Part shown: positions 26,165-34,562 of the stretch, in pieces
Position numbering within the stretch: position 1 is the stretch's first letter
Layout: each line of letters begins with the position of its first letter
Assembly: GCF_015234305.1 (NCBI RefSeq)
Contig: NZ_JADGMI010000008.1
Location: 62,001 to 126,000 of the forward strand
Direction: 5' to 3'
From: Superficieibacter sp. 1612_C1
GTDB taxonomy: Bacteria > Pseudomonadota > Gammaproteobacteria > Enterobacterales > Enterobacteriaceae
DNA length: 64,000 nucleotides
Notes under the pieces: generated by a model
What the model saw: the letters and a program-made list of their open reading frames with translations, nothing else
Database searches by the model: none
Told to the model about the DNA's origin: nothing
Program-made: the position numbers and the translations under genes

Positions 26165-27061
26165 TTAGCTCTTGATATCAAATACCTCATCAATCGTGCG
26201 GCACTCGTGTTCGTTTAACGCACCTCCCGCATTCCGTGATACCCCGGTGCAATAGCCGAATTTACGCGATACCACGGTCTTAATCGTTGAGACAAAATCA
26301 TCGCCAATCGCATATATGGACATATAGGTGCCGATGTTTTGTTGTATCTCACGCAACGTCTCCAGGTCGCCTTGCTTAAACGCCTCGCGAGCGCTGACAA
26401 ATAGCTCTGGCATCACATTGTTTAAACCGGAGATCACGCCAGCGCCGCCCGCCAGCAGATTGGGGATGTAATATTCGTCATAGCCGGAGAGTACGGCAAA
26501 ATCCTCACGTACGGCGCGGGTCGCCTGGATCATACTGCGGGTATGAGACTGGCAATCGACGGTATCTTTAATCCCGGCAAAGTGCGGGAATTCAGCGGCG
26601 AGGGTGGCAATCAGATCCGGTGTTAAATCGCAGCCGGTGCGAGCCGGAAAGTTATAGGCAAACCACTGGCCGCTGAGCGTGTTACCCAGCTGGCGGAAAT
26701 AACTCAGCAATTGCTTCGGCGTTTGCCCGTAATAATAAGGCGGTAACACCATCACCGCATCGTAGCCAACGCGGTACGCCTCCTCAGCCATGCACTGAAT
26801 ATCGTTCATACAGGTCGATGACACGTTGGCAACCATCTTGAGCGAACTCATCGTCCTGGCCTCGCGAATTAAGGTTAATCGCTCTTCCAGGGTAAAAGAA
26901 GCAAACTCGCCGATGCTGCCCATCAACAAAATCACATCAATATTTGCCCTGGTCAGGCGTTGAAGATGCTGCTTCAGGCCGTTCAGGTCGAGCTTTCCGT
27001 CTTGATCCAGCGGCGTAATGGCAGGGCACCAGACGCCAGCAAATTGCGATTGTACCGTCAC
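26165..27061 (-). CDS. DapA/NanA-family aldolase, probable 2-keto-3-deoxy sugar acid aldolase
   Basis: A 298-residue class I aldolase of the DHDPS/N-acetylneuraminate lyase family. The Schiff-base Lys is in FAGIKDTVDC, the catalytic Tyr in WFAYNFPARTG, and the GSIGEFASFTLEER loop corresponds to the GTTGE motif of the family. The GTG start at 27061 follows TAAGGAG by six bases. E. coli has no gene here between kdgT and yiiM. Its closest described E. coli relatives are YagE and YjhH, which cleave 2-keto-3-deoxygluconate. Facing kdgT and carrying a KdgR-like site upstream, it most likely splits 2-keto-3-deoxygluconate to pyruvate and glyceraldehyde; a dihydrodipicolinate role is unlikely. Confidence 0.8.
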   Translation of the reverse strand: MTVQSQFAGVWCPAITPLDQDGKLDLNGLKQHLQRLTRANIDVILLMGSIGEFASFTLEERLTLIREARTMSSLKMVANVSSTCMNDIQCMAEEAYRVGYDAVMVLPPYYYGQTPKQLLSYFRQLGNTLSGQWFAYNFPARTGCDLTPDLIATLAAEFPHFAGIKDTVDCQSHTRSMIQATRAVREDFAVLSGYDEYYIPNLLAGGAGVISGLNNVMPELFVSAREAFKQGDLETLREIQQNIGTYMSIYAIGDDFVSTIKTVVSRKFGYCTGVSRNAGGALNEHECRTIDEVFDIKS

Positions 27062-27074
27062 GTTGACTCCTTAT

Positions 27075-27093
27075 TATGAAATGCTGTTTCAAA
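27075..27093 (-). promoter_or_regulatory. KdgR-like operator of the aldolase gene
   Basis: ATGAAATGCTGTTTCAAA contains TGAAA and TTTCA as an inverted pair around TGCTG, centred about 23 bases upstream of the aldolase start. This arrangement matches the site before kdgT. Confidence 0.6.
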
Positions 27094-27210
27094 ATCATTT
27101 TAATAAATAGCATGTCTGGCAACGCGCCATGTGAACGTGGTTCGCATTTTGGAAGGTGCGGGTAAAAAATATGTTTTAATGGAGCAAATTTGTCGGGAAG
27201 AGAGATACAG

Positions 27211-27885
27211 ATGCGATATCCGGTTGAGGTGTTCACTGGCAGGGTTCAGGACTACGAAGGAAGCCGTCCCAGCGCCATTGCGAAGGTACAGGTGGCGGGC
27301 GAACTGACTCTGACGGAGCGGGGGCTGGCCGGTGATGAGCAGGCAGAAAGCAAAATCCACGGGGGACCCGACCGCGCGCTGTGCCACTATCCTCGGGAGC
27401 ATTATCTTCACTGGGCGCGTGAGTTTCCTGAGCAGGAGGATCTGTTTGTGGCTCCGGCGTTTGGTGAGAATCTGTCAACCGAGGGGCTGAACGAAGAAAA
27501 TGTATTTATCGGCGATATCTTCCGCTGGGGTGAGACCTTTATCCAGGTGACGCAGCCGCGCTCACCGTGCTTTAAGCTGAATTTTCACTTTGCTATCAGC
27601 GATATGGCGTCCATCATGCAGGCGAGCGGAAAAACCGGCTGGTTGTATCGGGTGATCGCGGGCGGGAAAGTCTCTGCTGGCGCACCGCTTACGCTGGCCT
27701 CGCGGGTGAGCGATGTCACCGTGTATGAAGCCGGGGTGATTGCGTGGTCAATGCCGTTTGATGATGAGCAGTATCATCGTTTGCTGTCAGCGGCAGGGCT
27801 GTCGGCCAGTTGGACGCGGACTATGCAGAAGCGGCGAGTTAGCGGCAAGATTGAGGATAATTCGCGTCGGTTATGGGGAAAATAG
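27211..27885 (+). CDS. yiiM: MOSC-domain protein YiiM
   Basis: A 224-residue protein, the length of E. coli YiiM, with a MOSC domain related to the C-terminus of molybdenum cofactor sulfurases. YiiM-type proteins take part in reduction of 6-hydroxylaminopurine-like N-hydroxylated bases with molybdenum cofactor. Seen are the HGGPDRALCHYPREHY motif, FGENLST and the conserved Cys in TQPRSPCFKLN, expected to bind the metal cofactor. ATG 27211 gives MRYPVEVFTG as in E. coli. It is convergent with cpxA. Confidence 0.92.
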   Translation: MRYPVEVFTGRVQDYEGSRPSAIAKVQVAGELTLTERGLAGDEQAESKIHGGPDRALCHYPREHYLHWAREFPEQEDLFVAPAFGENLSTEGLNEENVFIGDIFRWGETFIQVTQPRSPCFKLNFHFAISDMASIMQASGKTGWLYRVIAGGKVSAGAPLTLASRVSDVTVYEAGVIAWSMPFDDEQYHRLLSAAGLSASWTRTMQKRRVSGKIEDNSRRLWGK

Positions 27886-27889
27886 CCTT

Positions 27890-27917
27890 TCCCCAGCTTC
27901 ACGCTGGGGAAGACCTT
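27890..27917. terminator. stem-loop between convergent yiiM and cpxA
   Basis: CTTTCCCCAGC and GCTGGGGAAG pair around a four-base loop, overlapping the last bases of cpxA. There is no long T run on the yiiM side. Confidence 0.55.
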
Positions 27918-29289
27918 ACGCCCGCTTATACAGCGGCAACCAAATCACCAGACGTAACCCGCCAAGCGGGCTGTCTTCGGCTTTGACCCAGCCACGGTGC
28001 TGCTGGATAGCAGTTTCAACAATCGCCAGCCCCAGACCGGTGCCGCCCGATTCGCGGTCGCGCGCTTCATCGGTACGGTAGAACGGGCGGAAAATCTGCT
28101 CCCGGTCTTCCGGACTGACGCCGGGACCGTCGTCATCAACGGTAATGGTGATGCCCTCTTTATCGACCGCGAAACCGACCGAAATGGTGGTGTGGGAATA
28201 GCGCAGCGCATTACGCACAATATTCTCCAGCGCGCTTTCCAGCGCGCTCGGGTTACCGTACAGCGGCCACGGGCCCGGCGGGTATTCGATAGTAAAGGAT
28301 TTACCCATCTGCTCGGCTTCAAAGGCCGCGTTATCCAGCACTTCGCCCCATAGCTGATTAGCTTTCATAGTCTGGCTGACCAGGGCATTTTTTTGCTGGT
28401 TGCGCGACATCACCAGCAGATCGTTAATCATGCTGTCCAGCCGGTGCGCTTCGGTTTCAATACGCTCCAGCTCTTTACTCTCGCCGCTGCGACGCCGCAG
28501 CAGGGCGGTGCCGAGCTGAAGACGCGTAAGGGGCGTGCGAAGCTCATGAGAGATATCCGACAACAGGCGCTGCTGGCTGGTCATCATGCGCTCCAGCGCC
28601 GTCACCATCTGGTTAAAACTGGCCCCGGCTGCCTGAAACTCCTGCGGTCCGGCTTCCAGCTCCGGATGCTGGCGCAAATTGCCCTGCGCGACTTCATCCG
28701 CCGCGTTTTTCAGCTTACGCGCCGGGCGTGCCAGACTCCATGCCAGCCACAGCAGCAGCGGCGCGCTGACCAGCATCGTGACAATCAGCAGCAGTAGCGG
28801 ACGGTCAAACAGCAGGTTGATAAAATCGGACTGTGAACTGCTGGCAGGGCGGATCAGGTACAGCTGGTAGTTATCTTCGCCATCGTGAATCGAAAACGGC
28901 CCGACCAGTTCAACCCGGCCATACTTTTTCTTTTGCGGTTGATCGGCATCATCCGACTGACCGATAAAGTTGCGGATGATCTGCATTTCATTGCGTTCGG
29001 CACCAATCACCCGGCCTTCACTGGTCACAAGGACCAGACGCTGCCCCGGCGGTGCCCATTTGTCGATCGCGCGGAACAGCCGACGCCACCACATCAAATC
29101 ATTGGGTGGATCGTTGGCTAGCTCAGCTTCAACATGCTGCTCAATCATTACGCCCTGACGCTGTTCGCTTTCCAGCAGCTCGGTCATCTGGCGTGAATCC
29201 AGCTTGGGTAGCATCAATACCAGCATCAATACCAGCGCCAGCGTGAGCCAGAAGATAGCAAAGATGCGGGCGGTCAGGCTTCCAATCAT
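27916..29289 (-). CDS. cpxA: envelope stress sensor kinase CpxA
   Basis: A 457-residue inner-membrane histidine kinase, the E. coli length. It senses misfolded periplasmic protein and adhesion, and phosphorylates or dephosphorylates CpxR. Two membrane helices (about residues 8-28 and 165-186) flank a periplasmic sensor domain, then a HAMP domain, the dimerisation His in LSDISHELRTPLTRLQ, and the ATPase N, G1 and G2 boxes (ENIVRNALRYSH, VDDDGPGVSPED, GGTGLGLAIVE). Its start overlaps the cpxR stop by four bases, so both are co-translated. Confidence 0.98.
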   Translation of the reverse strand: MIGSLTARIFAIFWLTLALVLMLVLMLPKLDSRQMTELLESEQRQGVMIEQHVEAELANDPPNDLMWWRRLFRAIDKWAPPGQRLVLVTSEGRVIGAERNEMQIIRNFIGQSDDADQPQKKKYGRVELVGPFSIHDGEDNYQLYLIRPASSSQSDFINLLFDRPLLLLIVTMLVSAPLLLWLAWSLARPARKLKNAADEVAQGNLRQHPELEAGPQEFQAAGASFNQMVTALERMMTSQQRLLSDISHELRTPLTRLQLGTALLRRRSGESKELERIETEAHRLDSMINDLLVMSRNQQKNALVSQTMKANQLWGEVLDNAAFEAEQMGKSFTIEYPPGPWPLYGNPSALESALENIVRNALRYSHTTISVGFAVDKEGITITVDDDGPGVSPEDREQIFRPFYRTDEARDRESGGTGLGLAIVETAIQQHRGWVKAEDSPLGGLRLVIWLPLYKRA

Positions 29290-29984
29290 GAAGCCGAAAC
29301 CATCAGATACCCACGACCGCGCAGCGTTTTAAACCACGGATGCCCATCTTTCCGCTCCGGCAGTTTACGCCGTAGGTTAGAGATGTGCATATCGATAGCG
29401 CGATCAAACGGCGTCAGGCGTTTACCGAGCACTTCCTGACTTAAATGCTCGCGGGAGACCACCTGGCCTAAATGCTGGGCCAGCAGATAGAGCAGGGTAA
29501 ACTCCGTACCGGTTAGCTCCAGCGTTTCACCGTCAAAACTGGCTTCCTGACGCCCCGGATTCAGGCTCAGGCCATCCACTTCGACCGTCGGCGAACCGTT
29601 ATCGCTATTTTGCTGCTGCTCGCTCCAGTGCGAGCGGCGCAGGATAGCGCGTATCCGCGCGACCAGTTCACGATCGTTAAACGGTTTGGGCAGATAGTCG
29701 TCCGCGCCCAGTTCAAGGCCCAGCACGCGATCCAGCTCGCTGCCGCGTGCGGTTAACATAATTACGGGTGTCTGGTGTGTCTGGCGTAGCTCTTTAAGCG
29801 TGTCGATACCGTTTTTCTTCGGCATCATCACATCAAGTAAAAGCAGGTCTATGCTGTCATCAATCAACGTCAGCGCCTGTTCACCATCATGAGCGACTAA
29901 AACGTTAAAGCCTTCCATGTCGAGTAGCTCTTTAAGTAACGACGTGAGCTCCCGGTCATCATCAACTAACAGGATTTTATTCAT
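29286..29984 (-). CDS. cpxR: envelope stress response regulator CpxR
   Basis: A 232-residue OmpR-family response regulator. The receiver domain shows the acidic pair in LLVDDDRELT, the phospho-acceptor Asp in LLLLDVMMPKKNG and the conserved Thr and Lys (MLTARG, LPKPFN). The C-terminal half is a winged helix (LTGTEFTLLYLLAQHLGQVVSRE, RAIDMHISNLRRKL, TLRGRGYLM). It activates cpxP and many envelope genes. It is divergent from cpxP with a CpxR box between them. Confidence 0.98.
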   Translation of the reverse strand: MNKILLVDDDRELTSLLKELLDMEGFNVLVAHDGEQALTLIDDSIDLLLLDVMMPKKNGIDTLKELRQTHQTPVIMLTARGSELDRVLGLELGADDYLPKPFNDRELVARIRAILRRSHWSEQQQNSDNGSPTVEVDGLSLNPGRQEASFDGETLELTGTEFTLLYLLAQHLGQVVSREHLSQEVLGKRLTPFDRAIDMHISNLRRKLPERKDGHPWFKTLRGRGYLMVSAS

Positions 29985-30039
29985 TTTTTAAATACCTCCG
30001 AGGCAGAAATTACGTCATCGAAGCGCGCTAATCCATGAC

Positions 30040-30054
30040 TTTACGTTGTTTTAC
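30040..30054 (-). promoter_or_regulatory. perfect CpxR box between cpxR and cpxP
   Basis: On the minus strand the sequence reads GTAAA-ACAAC-GTAAA, two perfect half sites with the standard five-base spacer. It should activate cpxP and autoregulate cpxRA. Confidence 0.92.
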
Positions 30055-30134
30055 ACCGCCTGACGCTAGTTTGCAGCCTGAATCGTAGACTGTCTCTCGT
30101 GGAATCGCGAAACAAAGTTTTTTGGGAGCAAGTG

Positions 30135-30626
30135 ATGCGCAAAGCTACCGCTGCCGTCATGGTCTCAACACTGGCGTTCAGTGCGTTAAGCCAGGCAGGT
30201 GAAGCCATCACAGGCGATAACTGGCACCCGACCGAAGGACTTACGCAGCGTAATAGTCAGCAGAGTCACATGTTTGACGGCATAAGTCTAACCGAGCATC
30301 AGCGCCAACAGATGCGGGACCTGATGCAGCAGGCCAGGCACGAGCAGCCGCCTGTTAATGTTAGCGAAATTGAGGCAATGCACCGCCTTATTACCGCAGA
30401 AAATTTTGATGAAAACGCTGTGCGCGCTCAGGCTGAAAAAATGGCGCAGGAACAGGTTGCCCGGCAGGTCGAAATGGCCCGCGTGCGCAACCAGATGTTC
30501 CTTCTGTTAACGCCGGAGCAGCAAGCGGTTTTAAATGAAAAGTATCAACAACGGATGGCGCAGATGCGCGATATTGCGCAGTTACAGCAGAGTCCTCCGT
30601 TTAAGCAGTTTAGTAGCAGTAAGTAG
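30135..30626 (+). CDS. cpxP: periplasmic Cpx inhibitor and chaperone CpxP
   Basis: A 163-residue periplasmic protein that damps CpxA and helps DegP remove misfolded proteins. Residues 1-21 form the signal peptide ([15 protein letters not shown]...). The Spy/CpxP family LTxxQ motifs are seen as [13 protein letters not shown] and [12 protein letters not shown], joined by a helical hooked-dimer region. The ATG at 30135 follows GGGAGCA; twelve in-frame codons upstream precede it without a leader role. The C-terminus is about three residues shorter than in E. coli and differs in the last ten positions. Its 3' UTR carries CpxQ. Confidence 0.96.
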   Translation: MRKATAAVMVSTLAFSALSQAGEAITGDNWHPTEGLTQRNSQQSHMFDGISLTEHQRQQMRDLMQQARHEQPPVNVSEIEAMHRLITAENFDENAVRAQAEKMAQEQVARQVEMARVRNQMFLLLTPEQQAVLNEKYQQRMAQMRDIAQLQQSPPFKQFSSSK

Positions 30627-30646
30627 CATCCCAGTGACATACCCTG

Positions 30647-30704
30647 TTTTCCTTGCCATAGACACCATCCCTGTCTTCCCCTCCATGATGGAGGGGTTTT
30701 TTTT
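30647..30704 (+). ncRNA. cpxQ: CpxQ small RNA from the cpxP 3' UTR
   Basis: The 58 bases after the cpxP stop match the E. coli CpxQ RNA nearly base for base: TTTTCCTTGCCATAGACACC, then ATCCCTGTCTTCCCC, and a terminator hairpin with a changed loop-side pair. In E. coli and Salmonella RNase E releases CpxQ from cpxP mRNA, and with Hfq it represses inner-membrane protein mRNAs. The compensated stem change supports conserved structure. Confidence 0.9.
30674..30704 (+). terminator. cpxP/CpxQ intrinsic terminator
   Basis: TCCCCTCCATGATGGAGGGG folds into a compact hairpin followed by eight T. It is the 3' end of both cpxP mRNA and CpxQ. Confidence 0.93.
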
Positions 30705-30816
30705 GCCTGTTTTTCGTGAATCGGTAAAAACACCGTAGCAAAGGAGGCGGCCTACCGCCTTTTTCTTCCTGACCCCGACCTACGTTATACTACCCGAGGG
30801 TTAAGCAGGAGAATCT

Positions 30817-31710
30817 ATGAACCACTCTTACGGCCAACTGGTCAGCCGCGCAGCGATTGCCGCCACGGTGATGGCGTCCTGTTTGTTAATTATTAAAATC
30901 TTCGCATGGTGGCATACCGGCTCGGTCAGTATCCTGGCTGCACTGGTGGATTCGCTGGTCGATATCGCCGCATCACTCACTAATCTCTGGGTAGTCCGCT
31001 ACTCGTTGCAGCCAGCCGACGATGAGCACACGTTTGGTCACGGCAAAGCCGAGTCTCTGGCGGCCCTGGCGCAAAGTATGTTTATTTCCGGCTCCGCGCT
31101 GTTTCTTTTCCTTACCGGCATTCAGCATCTGGCAAGTCCCGAACCGATGAACGCGCCCGGCGTCGGGGTGATAGTGACCATTATCGCGCTGATTAGCACG
31201 CTGATTTTAGTTACTTTTCAGCGCTGGGTGGTGCGAAAAACCCATAGCCAGGCAGTGCGTGCCGATATGCTTCATTATCAGTCTGATGTTATGATGAACG
31301 GAACCATTCTCATCGCCCTCGGTCTGTCATGGTATGGCTGGCATCGGGCGGACGCGCTGTTTGCGCTGGGGATTGGGGTTTATATCCTGTATAGCGCGTT
31401 ACGTATGGGGTATGAAGCCGTACAGGCTCTGCTGGACCGCGCACTTCCTGATGCAGAGCGGCAGGAAATTATTGAGACTGTCACCGCCTGGCCAGGCGTG
31501 CGTGGCGCACATGACCTACGAACGCGGCAGTCAGGGCCGACCCGCTTTATTCAGATTCATTTAGAAATGGACGACAATCTGCCGCTGTTTGAGGCGCATC
31601 TCGTGGCCGAACAGATCGAGCAGGCGCTTTTACTTCGTTTTCCGGGATCGGACGTCATCATTCACCAGGATCCTTGTTCGGTAGTACCGCAGGAAGAACA
31701 ACGGCTTTAA
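30817..31710 (+). CDS. fieF: ferrous iron/zinc efflux pump FieF
   Basis: A 297-residue cation diffusion facilitator of the inner membrane that exports Fe(II) and Zn(II) in exchange for protons. Six helices precede a cytoplasmic dimer domain. The metal-site residues are seen in [12 protein letters not shown] (site A, helix 2), HYQSDVMMN (helix 5 HxxxD) and [12 protein letters not shown]. The C-terminal domain has His residues of the second zinc site in [11 protein letters not shown] and VIIHQDPC. E. coli FieF is 300 residues. It lies between cpxP and pfkA as in E. coli. Confidence 0.97.
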   Translation: MNHSYGQLVSRAAIAATVMASCLLIIKIFAWWHTGSVSILAALVDSLVDIAASLTNLWVVRYSLQPADDEHTFGHGKAESLAALAQSMFISGSALFLFLTGIQHLASPEPMNAPGVGVIVTIIALISTLILVTFQRWVVRKTHSQAVRADMLHYQSDVMMNGTILIALGLSWYGWHRADALFALGIGVYILYSALRMGYEAVQALLDRALPDAERQEIIETVTAWPGVRGAHDLRTRQSGPTRFIQIHLEMDDNLPLFEAHLVAEQIEQALLLRFPGSDVIIHQDPCSVVPQEEQRL

Positions 31711-31904
31711 GCTTTTATCTTTCTTGTAAAAGTGTGGGCTGGATCGGCATTTTTTGTATAAATTAGCGCCGTTTGGTCTGACCTGAATCAATTCAGCAAC
31801 AGAGGATTGATATACTATCGGCAGTATTCGTTACGTACTTTGGGTGAGCCTAAGTCCGTTTCCGGCATCAGATTTCATTTTGCATTCTAAGTTCAGAGGT
31901 AGTC

Positions 31905-32867
31905 ATGATTAAGAAAATCGGTGTGTTGACAAGTGGCGGCGATGCGCCGGGCATGAACGCTGCGATTCGTGGCGTGGTCCGTGCAGCATTAACGGAAGGT
32001 CTGGAAGTGATGGGCGTTTATGACGGGTATCTGGGGCTATACGAAGATCGTATGATCCAGCTCGACCGTTACAGCGTTTCCGACATGATCAACCGTGGCG
32101 GTACTTTCCTCGGCTCCGCGCGTTTCCCGGAATTTCGTGAAGAACACATCCGTGCTGTGGCTATCGAGAACATGAAAAAGCGTGGCATTGATGCGCTGGT
32201 GGTTATCGGCGGTGACGGCTCTTACATGGGGGCAAAACGCCTGACCGAAATGGGCTTTCCGTGCATCGGCCTGCCGGGCACCATCGACAATGACATTAAA
32301 GGCACCGACTACACTATCGGTTACTTTACCGCACTGGGCACCGTTGTAGAGGCGATTGACCGCCTGCGCGATACCTCCTCTTCTCACCAGCGTATCTCCA
32401 TCGTTGAAGTCATGGGCCGCTACTGCGGCGATCTGACGCTGGCTGCTGCCATCGCTGGTGGCTGTGAGTTCGTGATGGTGCCGGAAGTGGAATTCAGCCG
32501 TGACGATCTGGTCGCAGAAATTAAAGCCGGTATCGCGAAAGGTAAAAAACACGCTATCGTTGCCATCACCGAGCATATGTGTGATATCCACGAACTGGCG
32601 GATTACATTGAGAAAGAAACGCATCGTGAAACGCGTGCGACCGTTCTGGGTCATATCCAGCGCGGCGGTTCCCCGGTGCCTTACGACCGTATCCTGGCGT
32701 CCCGCATGGGCGCGTATGCCATCGATCTGCTGCTTGAAGGGCACGGTGGCCGCTGCGTAGGTATCCAGAACGAGAAACTGGTTCACCATGACATCATCGA
32801 CGCCATTGAGAACATGAAGCGTCCGTTCAAAGGCGACTGGCTGGATACGGCGAAAAAGCTGTACTAA
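31905..32867 (+). CDS. pfkA: ATP-dependent 6-phosphofructokinase PfkA
   Basis: A 320-residue glycolytic enzyme, the E. coli length, that phosphorylates fructose 6-phosphate to fructose 1,6-bisphosphate and is controlled by ADP and PEP. Visible are the ATP loop [26 protein letters not shown], the catalytic [14 protein letters not shown] and [13 protein letters not shown] leader of about 100 bases lies between the likely -10 box (TATAAATTA near 31758) and the AGAGG before the start. Downstream the usual sbp-tpiA block is missing. Confidence 0.98.
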   Translation: MIKKIGVLTSGGDAPGMNAAIRGVVRAALTEGLEVMGVYDGYLGLYEDRMIQLDRYSVSDMINRGGTFLGSARFPEFREEHIRAVAIENMKKRGIDALVVIGGDGSYMGAKRLTEMGFPCIGLPGTIDNDIKGTDYTIGYFTALGTVVEAIDRLRDTSSSHQRISIVEVMGRYCGDLTLAAAIAGGCEFVMVPEVEFSRDDLVAEIKAGIAKGKKHAIVAITEHMCDIHELADYIEKETHRETRATVLGHIQRGGSPVPYDRILASRMGAYAIDLLLEGHGGRCVGIQNEKLVHHDIIDAIENMKRPFKGDWLDTAKKLY

Positions 32868-32877
32868 GTGGGTTAAT

Positions 32878-32980
32878 GCCGGGTGGCGGCTGCGCCTTAC
32901 CCGGCCTACAAAGCTTGCCATATCAGCGAGTTATGTATTTCCCGTCGGCCTGTGCAAGCGAAGCGCCGCCAGGCATAATT
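32878..32980. repeat. BIME downstream of pfkA
   Basis: One full REP unit (GCCGGGTGGCGGCTGCGCC, 32878-32910) and a partial inverted unit (GCAAGCGAAGCGCCGCCAGG, about 32952-32974) follow the pfkA stop. Confidence 0.8.
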
Positions 32981-33008
32981 CCACGGTATAACGTTTGTGA
33001 GCAATCTG

Positions 33009-33035
33009 AATGGGCGCATCTGCGCCCATTTTGTT
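33009..33035. terminator. terminator between convergent pfkA and unknown gene
   Basis: AATGGGCGCA and TGCGCCCATT form a ten-pair stem around TC, followed by TTTTG on the plus strand, so it can end the pfkA transcript. The opposite side has fewer T. Confidence 0.8.
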
Positions 33036-33049
33036 TCCTCGCTCTCAGC

Positions 33050-33760
33050 TTACAAAGCCGCGTCAGTGACTGAATTAAGGATCTCTTTGAACGTCTCGTA
33101 ATCCTTAGCAAAGTTATCTTCATTGATGATAGCGGTGAGCTGAATAACACTGGTTTTGTCTAAGAGGTAAACATAGAGAACCTGCGTTTCCGTTTGGTTT
33201 TTAAGTTGTATAGCGACGTTCTGCAAACCACATTGAAAGTTTTGTGCCTTACACTGATAGACCTGGTAGATATCTTTGTCATATTTTTCCCCAAAAATAT
33301 GACGTGAATATTGCTCAATATCTGTTAACGCATGTATTCCCAACTCATCCTGTGAATGGCGTTCCGCTATGATATGAATATTACCAGAGACCAGCATTTT
33401 GGTTTGCTTTAACTCTTGAATTTTCCATCCTCGATTGGGTACGGTGACGGTTATCTGAGCACCTGGCAAGGTTAAATGTCTGGGTAAGCTGTAGTTGACA
33501 AAAGAAAAAACATTTCCCAGTAACATAACACCGAGCACCCAGTTACTACAGCGAAAAAAGTTCACCTTTTTCGTTTTACTGAACATTATGGCGACGCCGT
33601 AAATGATGGCCTGAACCAGTAATGGTGCCAGGAAAACACCACCGATATATTCTCCCATGTTTCCTGCGTTATGCTCAGCATCGATTAATAATCTGGCATT
33701 TTTCAGATGAGCTAAGCCGAATGTTATAATCATCAGAATTATATAAATCGTGTAACGCAT
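33050..33760 (-). CDS. small membrane protein of unknown function, paralogue A
   Basis: A 236-residue protein with three membrane helices in its first 95 residues (about 2-20, 36-58, 70-88), then a soluble domain of about 140 residues. The soluble part has a Cys pair in YQCKAQNFQCGLQ and a late hydrophobic strand (LLDKTSVIQLTAII). The same layout and motifs occur in the gene just upstream, so they are tandem paralogues. Fourteen bases or so separate them, implying one transcript. The DNA is visibly AT-richer than its neighbours. The ATG at 33760 is preferred because GAGA precedes it; 33772 is also possible. I do not recognise a named family and assign no function. Confidence 0.75.
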   Translation of the reverse strand: MRYTIYIILMIITFGLAHLKNARLLIDAEHNAGNMGEYIGGVFLAPLLVQAIIYGVAIMFSKTKKVNFFRCSNWVLGVMLLGNVFSFVNYSLPRHLTLPGAQITVTVPNRGWKIQELKQTKMLVSGNIHIIAERHSQDELGIHALTDIEQYSRHIFGEKYDKDIYQVYQCKAQNFQCGLQNVAIQLKNQTETQVLYVYLLDKTSVIQLTAIINEDNFAKDYETFKEILNSVTDAAL

Positions 33761-33786
33761 AAATATTCTCATATAAATAGGTACTT

Positions 33787-34503
33787 TTATTTTACCGGTC
33801 TGACGGTAAACATAATTTCCTTTACACTGTCGTAATATTGGCCAACATAGGGTAAATCGATAACTGCTATGATTTGTACGAAATGAGTTTTATCGAACAA
33901 AGACATCAAGAGCGTTCTTTTCTTTGTACCATCTTCCGCTATTTGGTTGAAGTCCTGATAACCACACCTGAATCCATCAACCGAGCAGGGATAAATGTTG
34001 AATCTATCTGCCTGATAATCCTGCTTGTATTTTATTTGTTGCCAGGTAAGAAGTTCGTTAAAATTGTGAATGTTACTCGCGTCCTGCGTGTCGGAGACTA
34101 CTGATAGACCTGCATGGGTATCTTTCATAACGAGTGTCAGTCGATAACCATACGGAGCGGTCGTGACGGGCTTCCATTGCTTATCGGGAAAGGTAAGGGT
34201 GACAGGTGTGCCAGGAGCAGTGTAATTCCAGCTAAATCCGTCCGACAGCAGGATAGCGGCGCTGATGGAAAGTATCATTCCCATGACCCAGTTAATACCA
34301 ATAATCATTTGGTAAGCTTGTGTTTTTCGGACAATAACACAGACAACAGCGGCAATAAGAAATGCAGAAGCCAGAGGATAAAAAAAGACGAGGTTAATAT
34401 AGCTGAGGATTGCTCCGCTATCATCCGTGAGCAGCACCTTCCATTGAAGGTGTTTAATAATTATAACTGCAATATATAATGCAGCCAGAATAATAAATTT
34501 CAT
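33787..34503 (-). CDS. small membrane protein of unknown function, paralogue B
   Basis: A 238-residue protein with three N-terminal helices (about 2-16, 37-62, 67-88) and a soluble domain. It shares the pattern Tyr-x-Cys-x5-Phe-x-Cys-Gly-Tyr-Gln (YPCSVDGFRCGYQ) and a closing LFDKTHFVQIIAVID stretch with paralogue A. PGTPVTLTFPDKQWKPV aligns with PGAQITVTVPNRGWKIQ of A. The two Cys may form a disulfide if the domain is periplasmic. Start 34503 is preferred over 34515 because a GGA lies seven bases upstream; the site is weak in both cases. The gene follows the rraA terminator by about 20 bases, so it may depend on read-through or an unseen promoter. Confidence 0.75.
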   Translation of the reverse strand: MKFIILAALYIAVIIIKHLQWKVLLTDDSGAILSYINLVFFYPLASAFLIAAVVCVIVRKTQAYQMIIGINWVMGMILSISAAILLSDGFSWNYTAPGTPVTLTFPDKQWKPVTTAPYGYRLTLVMKDTHAGLSVVSDTQDASNIHNFNELLTWQQIKYKQDYQADRFNIYPCSVDGFRCGYQDFNQIAEDGTKKRTLLMSLFDKTHFVQIIAVIDLPYVGQYYDSVKEIMFTVRPVK

Positions 34504-34520
34504 ATATACGTCCATGTATA

Positions 34521-34546
34521 AAAAAGGGAAAGCGCGTTTCCCTTTT
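34521..34546 (-). terminator. rraA intrinsic terminator
   Basis: On the minus strand AAAAGGGAAACGCGCTTTCCC forms a strong stem and is followed by a run of six T, 17 bases after the rraA stop. Confidence 0.88.
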
Positions 34547-34562
34547 AATATATAAGATTCAT

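Noticed and set aside
32037-32921. 294-codon open frame on the minus strand
   Set aside because: Antisense to pfkA, and it ends in the downstream REP repeats.
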